DNA of 64,000 nt from PALSA-612 sp963773055 (GTDB lineage Bacteria > Actinomycetota > Thermoleophilia > Gaiellales > Gaiellaceae): positions 124,001 to 188,000 of the forward strand of contig CAVYZL010000003.1 of assembly GCA_963773055.1 (NCBI GenBank), read 5' to 3'. Positions 33,561 to 41,322 of this stretch are shown here, in pieces (position 1 is the first letter of the stretch; each line of letters starts with the position of its first letter). The notes below the pieces were generated by a model, which searched no databases, had not been told where the DNA came from, and saw only the letters and a list, made by a program, of their open reading frames with translations. The position numbers and the translations under genes were made by a program.

Positions 33561-34767
33561 GCCCGACCTCTCGCAGCCGACTCGTCAGCTCCGCCGCTTC
33601 GGGATCGCCGGCCGCGATGCCGATCTCCGCCGCGGCATCGGCCACCTCCCGGACCACCGCCTCGCGGACAACTTCTCCGCCGGCGGCGCGCTCGAGGGCG
33701 CCGGCGTAGAGCTCCGCCACGCTGTCGACGTCGTGCTCCGCGCGCGCGAGGGCGCCGGCCGCGAGCCCCATTTCCGTACGCAGCGCGCCGTCCGAGGCGA
33801 GGAGCTCGAGCGCGTCGTCAAGCGCGTTTGCCTCGTGTGCGTCGGGCGCGACCTTGATCGCCACCTCATCGGGAAGCTCGGAGAACCAGCCGACGTCGGA
33901 GACGACGAGCGGGCGTCCGAGCGAGAGCGCGCGGACGACCGAGCCCGACGTCTCGCCCATCGTCGGCGAGCGCAGCGAGACGAGGACGTCGCAGGCGGCC
34001 ATCAGCGACCACAGCCGCGCTTCGTCGACGTACTCCTCACGAACGACGCCCTCTGCCGGCTCGAGCGCAGCCACCCGAGGCGTCGCCGAGCCGACGACGA
34101 GCAGCCCAGCGCCGGCGTGTCGCTCGCGGAGCCGGGCGAACGCTGCGTACAGCTCGGGTAGCCGCTTGCTCTCGTTCTGATGGCCGAAGCAGCCGATCAG
34201 CGGTGAGCCCTCGACGTCGGCGGCACGGACGTCCGGCGCCGGCCAAGCCGGGTGCGGGATACGTTCGATCGGTCCGTCGTAGCCTGCCTCGCGCGCGCAA
34301 TTCTCGACGTACGCCGAGTGGACGATCAGCGCATCGGCGAGGCGGAGCACCTCCCCCGCTAGTGGGAAGTCCTGCGGCCGGGTCTCCCAGAGCGGCGGGA
34401 TGCGGTTGTCGAGCACGCCGTACGCGAGCAGACGGCCGGCGAGCCCGTAGTCACGCTCCATCGCGTCGAGGTAGCCGGCCGCATCTCCCCGCGCGAGCGT
34501 GATCCCCGCAATCAGGTGATGCAGCACGATCTCGTGCAGGCACACGACGCCGCGCCGCTTCCGCAGCGCCTCGACGATCCACCCGTGCGCTTCGGGATCG
34601 TTCCCCACGTGGTAGAGGGCGACGTCCGCCTTCGGTGCCCCACGGAAGCGGCCCGGCTTCGCGATCTCGACCTCCATGTGCTTCCGGAGCGCCGGCAGGA
34701 GCAGCGCGCTGTAGTCCGCGATCCCCGACCGGGACGGCGGCATCGGGCTGTAGTACGCAACCTTCAC
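33550..34767 (-). CDS. Family 4-like glycosyltransferase with degenerate E-x7-E motif
   Basis: 405 residues. N-terminal KVAYYSPMPPSRSGIADYS, VALYHVGNDPEAHGW and VVCLHEIVLHHL; C-terminal SPLIGCFGHQNESKRLPEL and LLVVGSATP. At the catalytic place the sequence is MGETSGSVVRALSLGRPLVVS, so the first Glu remains but the second is replaced by Arg-Ala. This matches a subgroup of GT4 proteins common in actinobacterial glycan loci. The remaining C-terminus (about 340-405) is a long helical tail. GTG 34767 overlaps the stop before it (GTGA). Confidence 0.8.
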   Translation of the reverse strand: MKVAYYSPMPPSRSGIADYSALLLPALRKHMEVEIAKPGRFRGAPKADVALYHVGNDPEAHGWIVEALRKRRGVVCLHEIVLHHLIAGITLARGDAAGYLDAMERDYGLAGRLLAYGVLDNRIPPLWETRPQDFPLAGEVLRLADALIVHSAYVENCAREAGYDGPIERIPHPAWPAPDVRAADVEGSPLIGCFGHQNESKRLPELYAAFARLRERHAGAGLLVVGSATPRVAALEPAEGVVREEYVDEARLWSLMAACDVLVSLRSPTMGETSGSVVRALSLGRPLVVSDVGWFSELPDEVAIKVAPDAHEANALDDALELLASDGALRTEMGLAAGALARAEHDVDSVAELYAGALERAAGGEVVREAVVREVADAAAEIGIAAGDPEAAELTSRLREVGLGE

Positions 34768-35789
34768 GCGAGTAGCCGCTCGATCGCGCGATCCCACGTC
34801 ACCTGCTCGGCGACGACCTTCCCCGCCTGCCCCCACGTCCTTGCGTCCTGCTCGTGCTCGCGGAGCCACGCGCACGCCTGTGCGACGGCCGCGGGCTCCG
34901 CCTCACAGACGAGCCCCGTCCGCCGGTCGACGACCACCTCGAGCGGGCCGCCGGCGTCCTCCGTCGTGACGACGGGCTTCTCGGAGAGGAACGCCTCGTA
35001 GGGCACCATCCCGAAGTCCTCGTCGACGGGCGCGTAGTAGACGGCGAGGCAGCGGGCGTAGAGGTCCGTGAGCTCGTCGTCGCCCACGCGACCTGCGAAC
35101 GTCACACGGCCGTCGAGGCCGAGCCGGCGGGCACGCTCCTCGAGCCGCTCGCGATCCGGCCCCTCGCCCGCGACGACGCCCTTGAGCGACGGGTTCTCCC
35201 CCAAGGCGTCGAGCATCAGGTCGACGCGCTTCGCGCGATCGAGGCGACCGACCGAGAGGACGAAGTCGCCGTACTGCTCGCAGCGATAGGCGAGCGGCTG
35301 CGGCGGATGCGGCAGCACTTCGGCAGCGATGCCTGTCGAGCGCTCGAGCCTACTCGCGACGTTCGCCGACGTCGCGAAGACCTTCCGCGCCTCGCCGAGG
35401 CACTTCTCGTCGAGCCGCTGGATTTGGCGACGGAGCGCACGGTCGTGCGCGGACTCGGAGAACTGCCCGAGCTCCGTGCGGTCGAGCTCGTATGCCTGGC
35501 GGAACTGGTGGAGCAGCCACACGACCTTGTTCGGATGGCGGACGCAGTACGACGGGAACTTCGTCGAGACGACGAGGTCGATGCGCCGGCCATCCGCCTC
35601 CGTCAGGTCGGCGAGCCGCCAGAGGAGCGCCTGCGTCAACACACGCTCGCCCGGATACCACTTGAACGGCATCGTCACGACGTCCGCCTCGTGGCCGCGA
35701 GCGCGCAGCTGCTCGACGAGCTCGTCCGCGAAGATCTCGGCGCCGCCGCGGTCGAACGGCACCTGCGGCCGGCAGACGGCGATCCTCAT
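34764..35789 (-). CDS. Family 4 glycosyltransferase
   Basis: 341 residues. It starts RIAVCRPQVPFDRGGAEIFA, the classic GRGGAE-like donor loop of GT4 enzymes. Then WLLHQFRQAYELDRTELGQF, VLSVGRLDRAKRVDLMLDAL, GVVAGEGPDRERLEERARRL and VDEDFGMVPYEAFLSEKPVVTT with both catalytic Glu. The fold is complete. ATG 35789 overlaps the methyltransferase stop (ATGA). The DRAKRVDL form of the donor motif differs from the EPRK form in the 28-31 kb group, so this GT probably adds a different sugar. Confidence 0.88.
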   Translation of the reverse strand: MRIAVCRPQVPFDRGGAEIFADELVEQLRARGHEADVVTMPFKWYPGERVLTQALLWRLADLTEADGRRIDLVVSTKFPSYCVRHPNKVVWLLHQFRQAYELDRTELGQFSESAHDRALRRQIQRLDEKCLGEARKVFATSANVASRLERSTGIAAEVLPHPPQPLAYRCEQYGDFVLSVGRLDRAKRVDLMLDALGENPSLKGVVAGEGPDRERLEERARRLGLDGRVTFAGRVGDDELTDLYARCLAVYYAPVDEDFGMVPYEAFLSEKPVVTTEDAGGPLEVVVDRRTGLVCEAEPAAVAQACAWLREHEQDARTWGQAGKVVAEQVTWDRAIERLLA

Positions 35790-36910
35790 CTTCGTGCGAC
35801 GATCGCGTAGTCGAGCGGCGCGAAGAGCAGCGCGTTCAGCCGGCGGACGTTGCCGGCGATCAGCGGATCGTCGGGGATAGCCAGCTGCTCGTCGGGAGGG
35901 TTCGCAAAGCGTGTCTCGACCTCGCGGAAGCCGGCCTGCTCCGCGAGGAGCGCAAGCGTCTCGGGAACGAGCGGCTGCGCGTGCGTGAGGTCGGCGAAGT
36001 AGTTGCGGAGGGCGATCGGCGACAGCGGGTTGATCGTCTCCGCGACGAGCACTCCGCCCGGCCGGAGCTTCGCGACGGCGAGCTCGAGCACGCGGACGAG
36101 CGTCGCCGGCGGCAGGTGCTCGACGACCTGCGCCATGAAGATGCCGCCGAGCGAGCCGTCCTCGAGCCCTTCGAGCGCTGCCACGGCGTCGGCTTGCTCG
36201 ACGTCGAGCCCCTCGCCGCGCGCATACGCCGCCATGTCGGCGTCGGCGTCGATCCCGCGCGCGTCGATGCCGGCGTCGCGCAGGGAGAGCAGGAACTCGC
36301 CCCGGCCGCAGCCGATGTCGAGCACCGGAGCGGCCTCGCGAAAGTCGTCGACGTACGCCTGCTGGCGCTCGCGGACCGCGCTCGTGGAGCCGCGCATGCG
36401 TGCCTCGAATGCGAAGTAGTCGGGGATCGCAGCCGCAGCGGGCTGCGCGGCGACAGTCTGGACGGGAGCTACCGCACCCCCAGACCCGCGCCGCTCGACG
36501 CGGCGCAGGCGCTCGTCGAGCTCGACGCGGCTTCTCTCAGCCGCCTCCCGGCCGGAGTCGGCGCGGTCGGCCGCCTCGTAGAGATCGTCGATCAGCTTGA
36601 GCGTCGCGTCGTTGAACGCGCGTTGCTCGGCCGCCAGCGGCTCGACATACCAGCGCATAAAGGGGCGGAGAAGGCGTTTGACCGGGTTGGCAATCGCGCC
36701 TTTGAGACCAGGACGCCGTACGAGCGGACGCTCTGCCGAGACGGGCCACATGCGCTCTGCCTGCGCGCGCCAGGTTGCGCGCGCATTCGAGCCATCGGTT
36801 CCGCCCCGCCGAAGCTCCTCCTGGAGCTGGGCGAAAAGCGCGACAGGATCGGCCTCAACCGGCGGCAGAACCTGTGCAGGCGCACCGTCTTCCCTGCCGC
36901 GATCCGGCAT
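35786..36910 (-). CDS. Methyltransferase with N-terminal helical region (glycan chain-modifying type)
   Basis: 374 residues. Residues about 1-150 are helical and charged (EELRRGG; RPFMRWYVEPLAAEQRAFND; long Arg/Glu coiled stretch), like the front parts of glycan methyltransferases that bind a membrane or a partner. From PDYFAFEARMRGSTSAVRER a class I methyltransferase follows: VLDIGCGRGEFLLSLRDAG, GIDADADMAAYAR, AQVVEHLPPATLVRVLELAV. It may cap or decorate the polymer, comparable to WbdD-like methyltransferases that signal chain length to a Wzm/Wzt exporter; that function is inference. ATG 36910 has TACGAT six bases upstream: head of the ten-gene operon. Confidence 0.82.
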   Translation of the reverse strand: MPDRGREDGAPAQVLPPVEADPVALFAQLQEELRRGGTDGSNARATWRAQAERMWPVSAERPLVRRPGLKGAIANPVKRLLRPFMRWYVEPLAAEQRAFNDATLKLIDDLYEAADRADSGREAAERSRVELDERLRRVERRGSGGAVAPVQTVAAQPAAAAIPDYFAFEARMRGSTSAVRERQQAYVDDFREAAPVLDIGCGRGEFLLSLRDAGIDARGIDADADMAAYARGEGLDVEQADAVAALEGLEDGSLGGIFMAQVVEHLPPATLVRVLELAVAKLRPGGVLVAETINPLSPIALRNYFADLTHAQPLVPETLALLAEQAGFREVETRFANPPDEQLAIPDDPLIAGNVRRLNALLFAPLDYAIVARR

Positions 36911-36916
36911 CGGATC

Positions 36917-36922
36917 ATCGTA
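36917..36922 (-). promoter_or_regulatory. -10 hexamer TACGAT for the 36910 operon (leaderless)
   Basis: TACGAT on the minus strand, six bases before ATG 36910. Would drive the ten leftward genes down to 27052. Confidence 0.5.
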
Positions 36923-36953
36923 TCCGGCGGCTGTTACGGCACTGTGAGGCAGG

Positions 36954-36959
36954 TACGCT
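36954..36959 (+). promoter_or_regulatory. -10 hexamer TACGCT for the 36966 gene (leaderless)
   Basis: TACGCT, six bases before ATG 36966. With the hexamer at 36917-36922 it makes a 55-base divergent promoter. Confidence 0.5.
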
Positions 36960-36965
36960 CGCGCG

Positions 36966-38027
36966 ATGCGGGTCGGGCTGAGCCTCTTGACGCTCGTGCC
37001 AGGGCTCGTCGGAGGGTCGGAGACGTACGCGCGGGAGCTGACGCGCGCGCTCGCACGCGTCGGCGAGCACGACTACCGGGTGTTCGGTCCGACGATCGCA
37101 CCAGACGCCGGGAACGGCCTGCCGACGGCGGTCGTGCCCGAGTACCGCGCGAGCACGACGATGGCTGGCCGGATCGCGGCGATGTCGCTCGCCTCGCTCC
37201 ACCCCTCCCCGATCCGCCGCCGCTTCGACTCGGCGGGGCTCGACGCGATCCACTTCCCGCTCAGCGTAATGATCCCCCGCGTCGACCGACCGCCCGCAGC
37301 GACGACCGTCCACGACCTCCAGCACGAGCTCTATCCCGCGTTCTTCTCGCGCGCGGAGCTCCGCTACCGCCGCATGGTCTACGGGTGGACGGTCGAGCGC
37401 AGCCGCATCGTGATCGCGATCTCCGAGCACGCGCGCCAAACGCTGATCGAGCGCTACACGCTCGAACCGGAGCGCGTCAGGACGATCCACCTCGGCATCG
37501 ACCACGACCGATTCACGCCCAACGGCCGGACGCGCGAGCCGTACGTCCTGTACCCGGCGAACCGCTGGCCGCACAAGAACCACGACCGGCTGTTCGATGC
37601 GTTCGCGCTCGCCCGCGTCGAGAGACCGGAGCTCCGGCTCGTGCTCACGGGCACCGGCCACGACCAGGCTGCCTTGCCGCCGGGCGTCGAATCGCGCGGT
37701 CACGTCTCGATGGACGCCCTCGTCGATCTCTACAGATCTGCCTCCTGCCTCGTCTTTCCGAGCCTCTACGAGGGCTTCGGGCTGCCGCCGCTCGAGGCGA
37801 TGGCGTGTGGCTGCCCGGTCGCCGTGGCCAACACGACGTCGCTGCCCGAGGTGTGCGGCGACACGGCGGAATACTTCGACCCGCTGTCAGCCGAGGACAT
37901 GGCGACCGCGATCCTCCGTGCGCTCGACGGGCATCTCATCGAGCGAGGGCTCGCCCGGGCTGCGCAGTTCACTTGGGGCGCGACCGCCCGAGCACACGAC
38001 GAGGTCTACCGCGCGCTCAGCGCCTGA
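36966..38027 (+). CDS. Family 4 glycosyltransferase
   Basis: 353 residues. Starts RVGLSLLTLVPGLVGGSETYA, a GT4 donor loop, then TTVHDLQHELYPAFFS, IAISEHARQTLIERY, VLYPANRWPHKNHDRLFDAF (the PANxWPHKN donor motif) and SLYEGFGLPPLEAMACGCPVAV with both catalytic Glu. Reads like a mannosyl- or rhamnosyltransferase; donor unproven. It is the only rightward gene between the ten-gene leftward operon and the methyltransferase at 38017, whose end it overlaps by 11 bases convergently. Confidence 0.88.
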   Translation: MRVGLSLLTLVPGLVGGSETYARELTRALARVGEHDYRVFGPTIAPDAGNGLPTAVVPEYRASTTMAGRIAAMSLASLHPSPIRRRFDSAGLDAIHFPLSVMIPRVDRPPAATTVHDLQHELYPAFFSRAELRYRRMVYGWTVERSRIVIAISEHARQTLIERYTLEPERVRTIHLGIDHDRFTPNGRTREPYVLYPANRWPHKNHDRLFDAFALARVERPELRLVLTGTGHDQAALPPGVESRGHVSMDALVDLYRSASCLVFPSLYEGFGLPPLEAMACGCPVAVANTTSLPEVCGDTAEYFDPLSAEDMATAILRALDGHLIERGLARAAQFTWGATARAHDEVYRALSA

Positions 38028-38790
38028 CGAACGCGAGGCGGGCGACATCTCCGCCGGCGCCCTTGCGCTCGCGGGCGATGAGGCCGTAGACGGGGCCGAG
38101 CGGGAGCAGCAACGGGAACGTCCGCGTATAGGCGGCGTTCCAGTTCGGCTCCATACGCACGACCTCCCGTGACACGAGCTCGAGCGCGGGCACGGCCGCG
38201 ACCAGCGTGTCGAGGTGCGCGTCGTCGTACCAGCGCTGGAAGAAGTAGCGGCCGTCGACCGGCTCGTGCGCCACGTACATCGGCGCGTCGCGCCAGTCCT
38301 CGCGATACGTCTCGGCGTACGGCAGGGTCACGAGCACGCGGCCGCCCGGCCTCACCACGCGCGCGAGCTCGGCGAGCGCGCGCGCTGGGCCGTCACCCTC
38401 GATGTGCTCGAGCACGGAGATCGAGTACGCGTGGTCGAGGGTTGCGTCATCGAACGGCAGCGCGCGGCCGTCGGCGGCGAGAAACTCCACGCCTGAGCCC
38501 GCGGCAAGCGCCCGCCAGGTGTCGATCTCCGACTCCAGCTCGTCCACGCACGTCACCCGCACGCCGCCCCGTGCGAGCTGGACGGCGAGGAGCTTCGGGC
38601 TCGCGAGGTCGAGCACGTGCTCACCCGCCCGGGCGCCGAGCGTCTCGAGCGCCCACGGCAGCTCGAGGTAGCGGCTCGGGTCGAGCGGGATGAGGACGCA
38701 CCGCAGTGCCTCCCGCCGGTAGCCGTGGCGCACGAGGTCGCGGACGCCGAGCCCGACGCTCGTCGCGTAGAGGGATCCCCACCCGCGCAC
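38017..38790 (-). CDS. Class I methyltransferase with unusual motif I
   Basis: 257 residues. SAM-binding motif I is VLDLASPKLLAVQLARGG (about 59-76), with ASPK in place of the usual GCG. VTCVDELESEID and YSISVLEHIEGDGPARALAELARVVRPGGRVLVTLPY complete the fold. The N-terminus LGVRDLVRHGYRREALRCVLIPLDPSRYLELPW is typical of methyltransferases in glycan loci. The ASPK variation could alter SAM geometry, or mark a subfamily. GTG 38790 lies three bases after the stop of the SARP-like gene, so the two are cotranscribed. Confidence 0.78.
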   Translation of the reverse strand: MRGWGSLYATSVGLGVRDLVRHGYRREALRCVLIPLDPSRYLELPWALETLGARAGEHVLDLASPKLLAVQLARGGVRVTCVDELESEIDTWRALAAGSGVEFLAADGRALPFDDATLDHAYSISVLEHIEGDGPARALAELARVVRPGGRVLVTLPYAETYREDWRDAPMYVAHEPVDGRYFFQRWYDDAHLDTLVAAVPALELVSREVVRMEPNWNAAYTRTFPLLLPLGPVYGLIARERKGAGGDVARLAFVRR

Positions 38791-38793
38791 GGC

Positions 38794-39153
38794 TCAGGTC
38801 GCGTCCGCGAGCTTCGACCGCGTGCGCTCGGCCATGACGACGTTACCCTTCTGCTCGTCGGAGACACGGAGCCGGTAGCCGGGCGGGACGGTCTCCACGC
38901 GCTCCCTGCCCAGGGTCTTGCGCAGCTGCGAGACGTAGACCTGGAGCGCCTTCTGCGCCCTCTCGGGAGGCTCCTCTTCCCAGAGGGCGTCGATCAACAG
39001 GTCGATCGAGACGACCTCGTTGGCGTGGATCAGCAGCATCGCGAGGAGCTCGCGGTGCTTCCGGGCGCCGAGCTCGAGCGGCGTCCCGCTCTCGAGCACC
39101 TCGAGTGGGCCGAGGATGCGGAAGTCCATCATCGCTCCCTCGTCGACCGCCAT
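38794..39153 (-). CDS. Stand-alone SARP/OmpR-type winged-helix DNA-binding protein
   Basis: 119 residues. MDFRILGPLEVLESGTPLELG, RKHRELLAMLLIHANEVVSIDLLIDALW and QKALQVYVSQLRKTLGRE form the DNA-binding domain of AfsR/SARP regulators, including PPGYRLRV at its end. The bacterial transcriptional activation domain that normally follows is missing; only about 20 residues remain. It may be a minimal regulator or a truncated remnant that can still bind. ATG 39153 has TACGAT eight bases upstream; a double ATG at 39132/39129 would give a shorter form starting MMDFRIL. Its position just before the sugar-nucleotide genes suggests local control. Confidence 0.82.
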   Translation of the reverse strand: MAVDEGAMMDFRILGPLEVLESGTPLELGARKHRELLAMLLIHANEVVSIDLLIDALWEEEPPERAQKALQVYVSQLRKTLGRERVETVPPGYRLRVSDEQKGNVVMAERTRSKLADAT

Positions 39154-39161
39154 GGTGGCGG

Positions 39162-39167
39162 ATCGTA
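39162..39167 (-). promoter_or_regulatory. -10 hexamer TACGAT for the SARP-like gene
   Basis: TACGAT on the minus strand, eight bases before ATG 39153. It sits in the 115-base divergent gap with the dehydratase gene, the likeliest place for SARP binding. Confidence 0.42.
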
Positions 39168-39255
39168 GATCGATCAGCGAGGCCGTGCTCTAGGCCGAAC
39201 GCGGGTCGCGCTGTGGAGTGAAGCGGACCCTTACAGCTCCTGCATGCAGAGGGGC

Positions 39256-39261
39256 TACTCT
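39256..39261 (+). promoter_or_regulatory. -10 hexamer TACTCT for the 39269 operon (leaderless)
   Basis: TACTCT fits TANNNT and ends seven bases before ATG 39269, supporting that start over the ATG 51 bases upstream. Confidence 0.5.
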
Positions 39262-39268
39262 TGCCGCC

Positions 39269-40399
39269 ATGGCGGCCCCGGGCTCCGATCCGATCTGGAC
39301 CGACGACGCCCTCGCCGATCTGAGACGCGACCTCGGCGAGGCATACGCCGGCCGTACCGCGGCCGTCACCGGCGCAGACGGGTTCATGGGCTCGCACCTG
39401 ACCGAGGCGCTCGTCGCGCTCGGCGCGGACGTGACCGCCTTCGTGCGCGCGACGTCGAGCGGCGCGCTCAACAACATCGGCCACCTACGCGACCAGCTCC
39501 GCGTCGTCTTCGCAGACCTGACGGACCGCACGTCCGTCGACTACCTCGTGAAAGACCTCGCGAAGGCGCCGGACAAGCCGTACGTCTTCCACCTCGCCGC
39601 GCAGGCGCACGTCGGTGAGTCGTGGCACCGGCCGTACGAGACGGTGATGGCGAACGTCGTCGGCACGCTCAACCTCCTGCAGTCGATCGTCGACCACTCG
39701 CTCGAACTCGAGAAGCTCGACACGGCGGGCACGTCAGAGGAGTACGGCAACCCGCGCGAGGCGGTCGCACACCACCACGACTTCGATCGCGAGGGCGGCG
39801 TCATCTTCCACGAGCGCTCGCCGATCAACCCGAAGTCCGTCTACGCGACGTCGAAGGTGGCGGCCGACTTCCTGACGATGAACTACCACGACGCGTTCGG
39901 CGTGCCGGGCGTCGTGACGCGGATGTTCAACAACTACGGCCCGCGCCAGAACCCGCGCTTCGTCACGGGCACGATCATCACGCAAGCCCTCGAGCGCTCC
40001 CGCGTCGAGCTCGGGCAGCTCGAGCCGTTGCGCGACTTCTGCTTCTGCACCGACGGCGCCCGCGGCCACCTGACCGTCGCCGCGCACGGCATCCCCGGCG
40101 ACGTCTACGTCTACGGCCAGGGCGAGAACATCTCCATGCGCGACTGGGCCGAGCTGATCCTGCGCGTCGGCGAGGAGGACGGCCACTGGCCCGGCGACCG
40201 CGAGCTCGTCAGCCTCGAGGCCCGCTACCGGCCGGGCGCGAGCGAGGTGCTCGCGCTCAAGGTCGGGCACGAGAAGCTGAGCGCGGAGACGGGCTGGAAG
40301 CCCCTCGTCTCCTGGGAGGAAGGCGTGCGGCAGACGATCCGCTGGTACGCGGCGAACCGCGCTGGCTGGATCGGCCGCGTCGACTGGGGCAGGAGGTGA
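39269..40399 (+). CDS. NAD-dependent sugar-nucleotide 4,6-dehydratase (extended SDR)
   Basis: 376 residues. Extended SDR fold: VTGADGFMGSHLTEAL (glycine-rich NAD loop), VFHLAAQAHVGESW, TAGTSEEYGNP, SVYATSKVAADFLTMNY with the YxxxK catalytic pair and VTRMFNNYGPRQNPRF for the substrate. These match GDP-mannose, dTDP-glucose or CDP-glucose 4,6-dehydratases; the exact nucleotide cannot be read. A GDP-fucose-synthase-like gene follows directly, so GDP-mannose as substrate is the favoured inference. First gene of a rightward operon (39269, 40396, 41319, 42969). Confidence 0.83.
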   Translation: MAAPGSDPIWTDDALADLRRDLGEAYAGRTAAVTGADGFMGSHLTEALVALGADVTAFVRATSSGALNNIGHLRDQLRVVFADLTDRTSVDYLVKDLAKAPDKPYVFHLAAQAHVGESWHRPYETVMANVVGTLNLLQSIVDHSLELEKLDTAGTSEEYGNPREAVAHHHDFDREGGVIFHERSPINPKSVYATSKVAADFLTMNYHDAFGVPGVVTRMFNNYGPRQNPRFVTGTIITQALERSRVELGQLEPLRDFCFCTDGARGHLTVAAHGIPGDVYVYGQGENISMRDWAELILRVGEEDGHWPGDRELVSLEARYRPGASEVLALKVGHEKLSAETGWKPLVSWEEGVRQTIRWYAANRAGWIGRVDWGRR

Positions 40400-41322
40400 A
40401 GGCGCTCGTCACGGGCGGCTCGGGGTTCCTCGGATCGCATCTCGTCGAGCGGCTCGAGCGCGAGGGCGACGACGTGATCGTGCCGCGCAGCGCCGAGTAC
40501 GACCTCACGCAGGAGGAGGCGGCCGCACGCCTCTTCCGCGACACGGAGCCGGAGATCGTCTACCACCTCGCCGCCCTCGCCGGCGGCATCGGCGCCAACC
40601 GCGCCGCGCCCGGGCGGTTCTGGTACGCGAACCTCCTGATGGGCACACACGTCCTCGAGCAAAGCCGGCTCGCCGGCGTGCGCAAGCTCGTCCTGCTCGG
40701 GACGATCTGCTCGTACCCGAAGCACACGCCCGTGCCGTTCCGCGAGGACGAGCTCTGGAATGGCTACCCGGAGGAGACGAACGCGCCGTACGGTGTCGCA
40801 AAGAAGGCGCTGCTCGTCGGCGCGCAGGCATATCGGGAGCAGTACGGCACGAATGTCACCTATCTCCTCCCAGTGAACCTCTACGGCCCGCGCGACAACT
40901 TCGACCTCCAGACCTCGCACGTGATCCCGGCACTGATCCGCCGCATGATCGAGGCGCAGGAGCGGGACGAGCCCGAGATCGTGCTCTGGGGGGACGGCTC
41001 ACCGACGCGCGAGTTCCTCTACGTCGAGGACTGTGCTGAAGGAATCGCGCTCGCCGGCGCGAGCTACGACGGCGGCGAGCCTGTGAACCTCGGCTCCGGC
41101 GAGGAGATCGCGATCGCCGACCTCGCCGCGCTCGTCGCCGAGCTGACCGGCTACTCGGGCTCGATCGCCTGGGACTCGACGCAGCCGAATGGGCAGCCGC
41201 GGCGGTTGCTCGACACGACGCGGGCCGAGGCCCTATTCGGCTTCAAAGCGGAGACGAGCCTGCGCGAGGGCCTCGAGCGCACGATCGCGTGGTATCGCGA
41301 GCACGCGCCCGTCGGCGCGTGA
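40396..41322 (+). CDS. GDP-L-fucose synthase-like epimerase/reductase
   Basis: 308 residues, extended SDR. NAD loop VTGGSGFLGSHLVERL; AALAGGIGANRAAPGRFWYANLLMG; LGTICSYPKHTPVPFRED; PYGVAKK with catalytic Y132 and K136; LLPVNLYGPRDNFD. This string of motifs is close to GDP-L-fucose synthase (Fcl/WcaG), the 3,5-epimerase/4-reductase acting on GDP-4-keto-6-deoxymannose. GTG 40396 overlaps the dehydratase stop (GTGA), the expected pairing of Gmd and Fcl functions. A GDP-deoxytalose or rhamnose reductase variant remains possible. Confidence 0.83.
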   Translation: MKALVTGGSGFLGSHLVERLEREGDDVIVPRSAEYDLTQEEAAARLFRDTEPEIVYHLAALAGGIGANRAAPGRFWYANLLMGTHVLEQSRLAGVRKLVLLGTICSYPKHTPVPFREDELWNGYPEETNAPYGVAKKALLVGAQAYREQYGTNVTYLLPVNLYGPRDNFDLQTSHVIPALIRRMIEAQERDEPEIVLWGDGSPTREFLYVEDCAEGIALAGASYDGGEPVNLGSGEEIAIADLAALVAELTGYSGSIAWDSTQPNGQPRRLLDTTRAEALFGFKAETSLREGLERTIAWYREHAPVGA

